Made by a program: the position numbers and the translations under genes | Assembly (NCBI GenBank): GCA_003278535.1 | Contig: QCEG01000005.1 | Coordinates: 39,628 to 103,627 of the forward strand | Source: Prochlorococcus sp. AG-355-N18 | GTDB lineage: Bacteria > Cyanobacteriota > Cyanobacteriia > PCC-6307 > Cyanobiaceae | Length of the DNA stretch: 64,000 bases | Direction: 5' to 3' | Part shown: positions 61,208 through 64,000 of the stretch, one piece after another | Layout: each line of letters starts with the position of its first letter | How positions within the stretch are numbered: position 1 is the first letter of the stretch | The notes under the pieces: generated by a model | Database searches by the model: none | Told to the model about the DNA's origin: nothing | Seen by the model: only the letters and a program-made list of their open reading frames with translations

Positions 61208-64000
61208 ATGAGATTAAGTCATAATCAATATAAATTTTTAAGCAACCTTATCCCAGCCTCAAATGTATTGCTTGAGGAAAATCCTGGCGCTCTTATCTTC
61301 TCAAATAATGAGTTGAAAAATAAACTTTTATTTGTCAAAAAAGGAGAAGTGAGGCTAATTGATGAAGAATCAACTTTTGGATCAAAAACTATCATAAAAC
61401 TTGATGGCCCTCTTTTATTTGGTGCAGCTGGGTTATTGAATATAAAGTCAAATGAAATTGTCAGATGTTCTAAGAAAGTTCAGTTCCATTTGGTAGATTT
61501 TGAAGAGTTAAATGAAGGAGATTTAGAAAAAATAAAATTAATTTTTAGATCTTGTTGTTCGGACTTTGAACTAATTGAAATCTATAAAGTAATTTCTAAA
61601 TTAAGGAATAATTATCTACAAATTGAAGATGTTAATCAAATAAAAACAAAGATTGGTTTTGTTAAAGACAAAAACAGCATAAAGCCTAGTGACATTATCT
61701 TATATTTGGATAAGGATTTTCAGGGATTTAGTTATGGCCAGGTACTAAATTTAGAAATAGTAAGATCTTTTTTTAGGAGTAAAAATTTACCAAGAATTAT
61801 TAAGATAAGTCCAGAAAGTTTAAAAATAGAGGGTTCTGATTCTGAAATAAATTTTGATAATTATTTTGAAAATAAACCAGAATTAGAACCTCAGACTATT
61901 TCCTCAGGGAAATTTATAACAAAAGATAAAAATATTTATAGCAGTAAAGATAAGAGAAAAAATGGAATAACTTTTTTAGGTGGTAAAAATCGTTTTGATT
62001 CTTATATTTCGACACTTTCAATGATAGTGGAAATTTTTAATCTTCCCACAAGAAAAGACACTTTAAGAAAGGTAGCAAAGATAATGGATCAGGATAAAAT
62101 ACTTTGGCCCGAAAGACTATTGTCCATTCTTGATAATTTAGGATTATCTGTTCGATTGATAAAGGTTAATGATAAAAATCCTCAAAGACTCCCTACGCCA
62201 TCTGTATGGATAAACGAAGTTGGCAATAGTTCCCTATTGGTAGATATAAATAATAAATCTTTATTAGTTTTTGATCCAATTAATGGCCCAGTAGATGTTT
62301 TGATAAAAGATCTTCCAAAATTTTTTGGTAAATCAAATCAATTAATTACTCTTTCAGAAGGTCTTCATACTCCCAAAAATAGATTTAAATTATCTTGGCT
62401 ACTCCCATTTGTAAGGAAATACAAAACTGAGTTATTAGAAGTTTTTGCAGCAAGTTTTTTAACTCAAATTTTTGCTTTAGCGACTCCTTTACTTTTTCAA
62501 CAGATTATTGACAGAGTTATTAGTAAAGGAGCTACGCAAGCATTAAATCCAATGATATTACTAATGTTAGTATTTGTAATTCTTGAGATTATTTTTAGTA
62601 GTTTAAGAACTTTCCAATTTGTTGAAGTAAGTAATAGGATAGATATAAGTGTTGGCTCGGCGATAATATCAAGGTTACTGAAGTTAAATGCTCGCTTTTT
62701 CGATAGAAGACCAGTTGGAGAAGTATCAAGTCGTTTAGGAGAATTGGAAAATATTAGAAGATTTCTTACAGGGACAGCTCTAACAGTGGTTTTAGATGCT
62801 TTTTTTGCAATAATTTATTTCTTGGTAATGTTTTACTACAATGTCTCTCTGACTTTGGTTGTCTTTTTTACGTTACCTTTTTTGTTTTTAGTAACTGTTG
62901 GACTTACACCTGTCACTCAGAGGCTTATAAGGGGAAGAGCAGAGGCTGCCTCTAAAACCCAGTCTTATTTGGTGGAAATATTAGGCGGAATACAAACGGT
63001 TAAACTACAAAATGCTGAATTGGTTTCCAAAAAACAATGGGAAGATAGGCATCTAGCTGCAATTAACAAAGGATTTAATGCCATTATGGCTAATACGTTA
63101 AGTTCTAATCTTTTACAGTTAATAAGTAAAATAAGCAATATTCTAATAATAGGAGTAGGAGCATCTTTAGTTATAGCTAATAAGATGACACTGGGAGAAT
63201 TAATTGCTTTCAGGATTATAAGTGGATATGTTACTCAGCCGATGTTAAGGCTTGCTTCAACTTGGCAAAATTTTCAGGAAATGTCACTTTCACTTGAACG
63301 TTTAGGAGATGTTGTTAATCAACCTTTGGAAGTCGCTGAAGGAGAGGAGGAAAATATTGTTATGCCATCAATTAAAGGAAATATACAATTAGATTCAGTT
63401 AGCTATTCTTATTCTTCTACTTCCGAACTAGTTTTGTCATCCGTGAGTGCAATAATTAAAAAAGGATCCTTTACGGGTATTGTTGGACAAAGTGGATGTG
63501 GTAAAAGTTCTTTATTAAAAATTATCCCTAGATTGTATAAACCAAAATCTGGAAGGGTTTTAATAGATGGATATGATATTTCTAAAGTGGACCTATATTC
63601 TTTGAGAGAACAAATAGGTTTCGTTCCCCAAGATTGTATGCTTTTTGAGGGTTCTATTTTTTCAAATATAGCCTTAGGAGATCCTTTAGCCGAAAGTGAA
63701 GATGTTGTAAGAGTTGCAAAAATAGCCTGCGCACATGAATTTATTATGACCTTGCCATATGGATATAGTACACCCATCGGTGAAAAAGGATCTGGATTAT
63801 CAGGTGGGCAAAGACAACGAATAGCCTTAGCTAGGATGATCTTAGAAAAACAAGTGGTTAGTAATTTGAGAGAACATTTTAAGAAACAAACTTTATTAAT
63901 GATTACTCATAGATTAACTACGTTAAAAGAATCGGATAACATCATTGTTATGCATAATGGTAAGATTGACTCTTTAGGTAGTCATGATTTCTTAATGAGA
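61208..64000 (+). CDS. Type I secretion ABC exporter (HlyB-like, N-terminal regulatory/C39-like region), truncated by window edge; absent from the ORF track
   Basis: MRLSHNQYKFLSNLIPASNVLLEEN...; TM domain FFDRRPVGEVSSRLGELENIRRFL; Walker A GQSGCGKSSLLK; signature LSGGQRQRIALARM; H-loop ITHRL. Confidence 0.9.
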   Translation, partial: MRLSHNQYKFLSNLIPASNVLLEENPGALIFSNNELKNKLLFVKKGEVRLIDEESTFGSKTIIKLDGPLLFGAAGLLNIKSNEIVRCSKKVQFHLVDFEELNEGDLEKIKLIFRSCCSDFELIEIYKVISKLRNNYLQIEDVNQIKTKIGFVKDKNSIKPSDIILYLDKDFQGFSYGQVLNLEIVRSFFRSKNLPRIIKISPESLKIEGSDSEINFDNYFENKPELEPQTISSGKFITKDKNIYSSKDKRKNGITFLGGKNRFDSYISTLSMIVEIFNLPTRKDTLRKVAKIMDQDKILWPERLLSILDNLGLSVRLIKVNDKNPQRLPTPSVWINEVGNSSLLVDINNKSLLVFDPINGPVDVLIKDLPKFFGKSNQLITLSEGLHTPKNRFKLSWLLPFVRKYKTELLEVFAASFLTQIFALATPLLFQQIIDRVISKGATQALNPMILLMLVFVILEIIFSSLRTFQFVEVSNRIDISVGSAIISRLLKLNARFFDRRPVGEVSSRLGELENIRRFLTGTALTVVLDAFFAIIYFLVMFYYNVSLTLVVFFTLPFLFLVTVGLTPVTQRLIRGRAEAASKTQSYLVEILGGIQTVKLQNAELVSKKQWEDRHLAAINKGFNAIMANTLSSNLLQLISKISNILIIGVGASLVIANKMTLGELIAFRIISGYVTQPMLRLASTWQNFQEMSLSLERLGDVVNQPLEVAEGEEENIVMPSIKGNIQLDSVSYSYSSTSELVLSSVSAIIKKGSFTGIVGQSGCGKSSLLKIIPRLYKPKSGRVLIDGYDISKVDLYSLREQIGFVPQDCMLFEGSIFSNIALGDPLAESEDVVRVAKIACAHEFIMTLPYGYSTPIGEKGSGLSGGQRQRIALARMILEKQVVSNLREHFKKQTLLMITHRLTTLKESDNIIVMHNGKIDSLGSHDFLMR

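Overview
AT-rich window that looks like a high-light Prochlorococcus chromosome (pcb antenna gene, crtL lycopene cyclase, POR-like SDR, DUF3721/DUF2811/DUF3303 proteins). Positions 1 to about 38.5 kb are dense core or conserved genes (glmU partial, mnmC/mnmD-like, aroA, comB, nitrilase, amidase, murI, sds, acs, hisS, pcb, gltS, lycopene cyclase, mscS, fur, arsS-like, stpA, metY, metA, sulP, cbiX, GMC oxidoreductase). At about 38.8 kb the sequence becomes an accessory island that runs past the window end. Its left edge is a 3' remnant of a glyoxalase I gene (gloA), directly abutting a large serine recombinase whose stop codon overlaps the start of a stand-alone NAD+-ligase-like adenylation protein. 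Downstream is a mosaic: small cargo genes including a full-length divergent gloA, two further ligase C-terminal tail scars, four copies of a ~32-bp promoter/leader-like repeat, repeated signal-peptide starts, a YadA-like trimeric autotransporter, fused fragments of a phage-type primase and a tyrosine recombinase, and a type I secretion locus (4130-aa adhesin, PpiC isomerase, and an ABC exporter that appears to lack its Walker B segment in frame). The best candidate for an undescribed system is the serine recombinase plus mini-ligase pair with its repeat-delimited cargo array. All calls come from reading the sequence and ORF translations; no database search was run.
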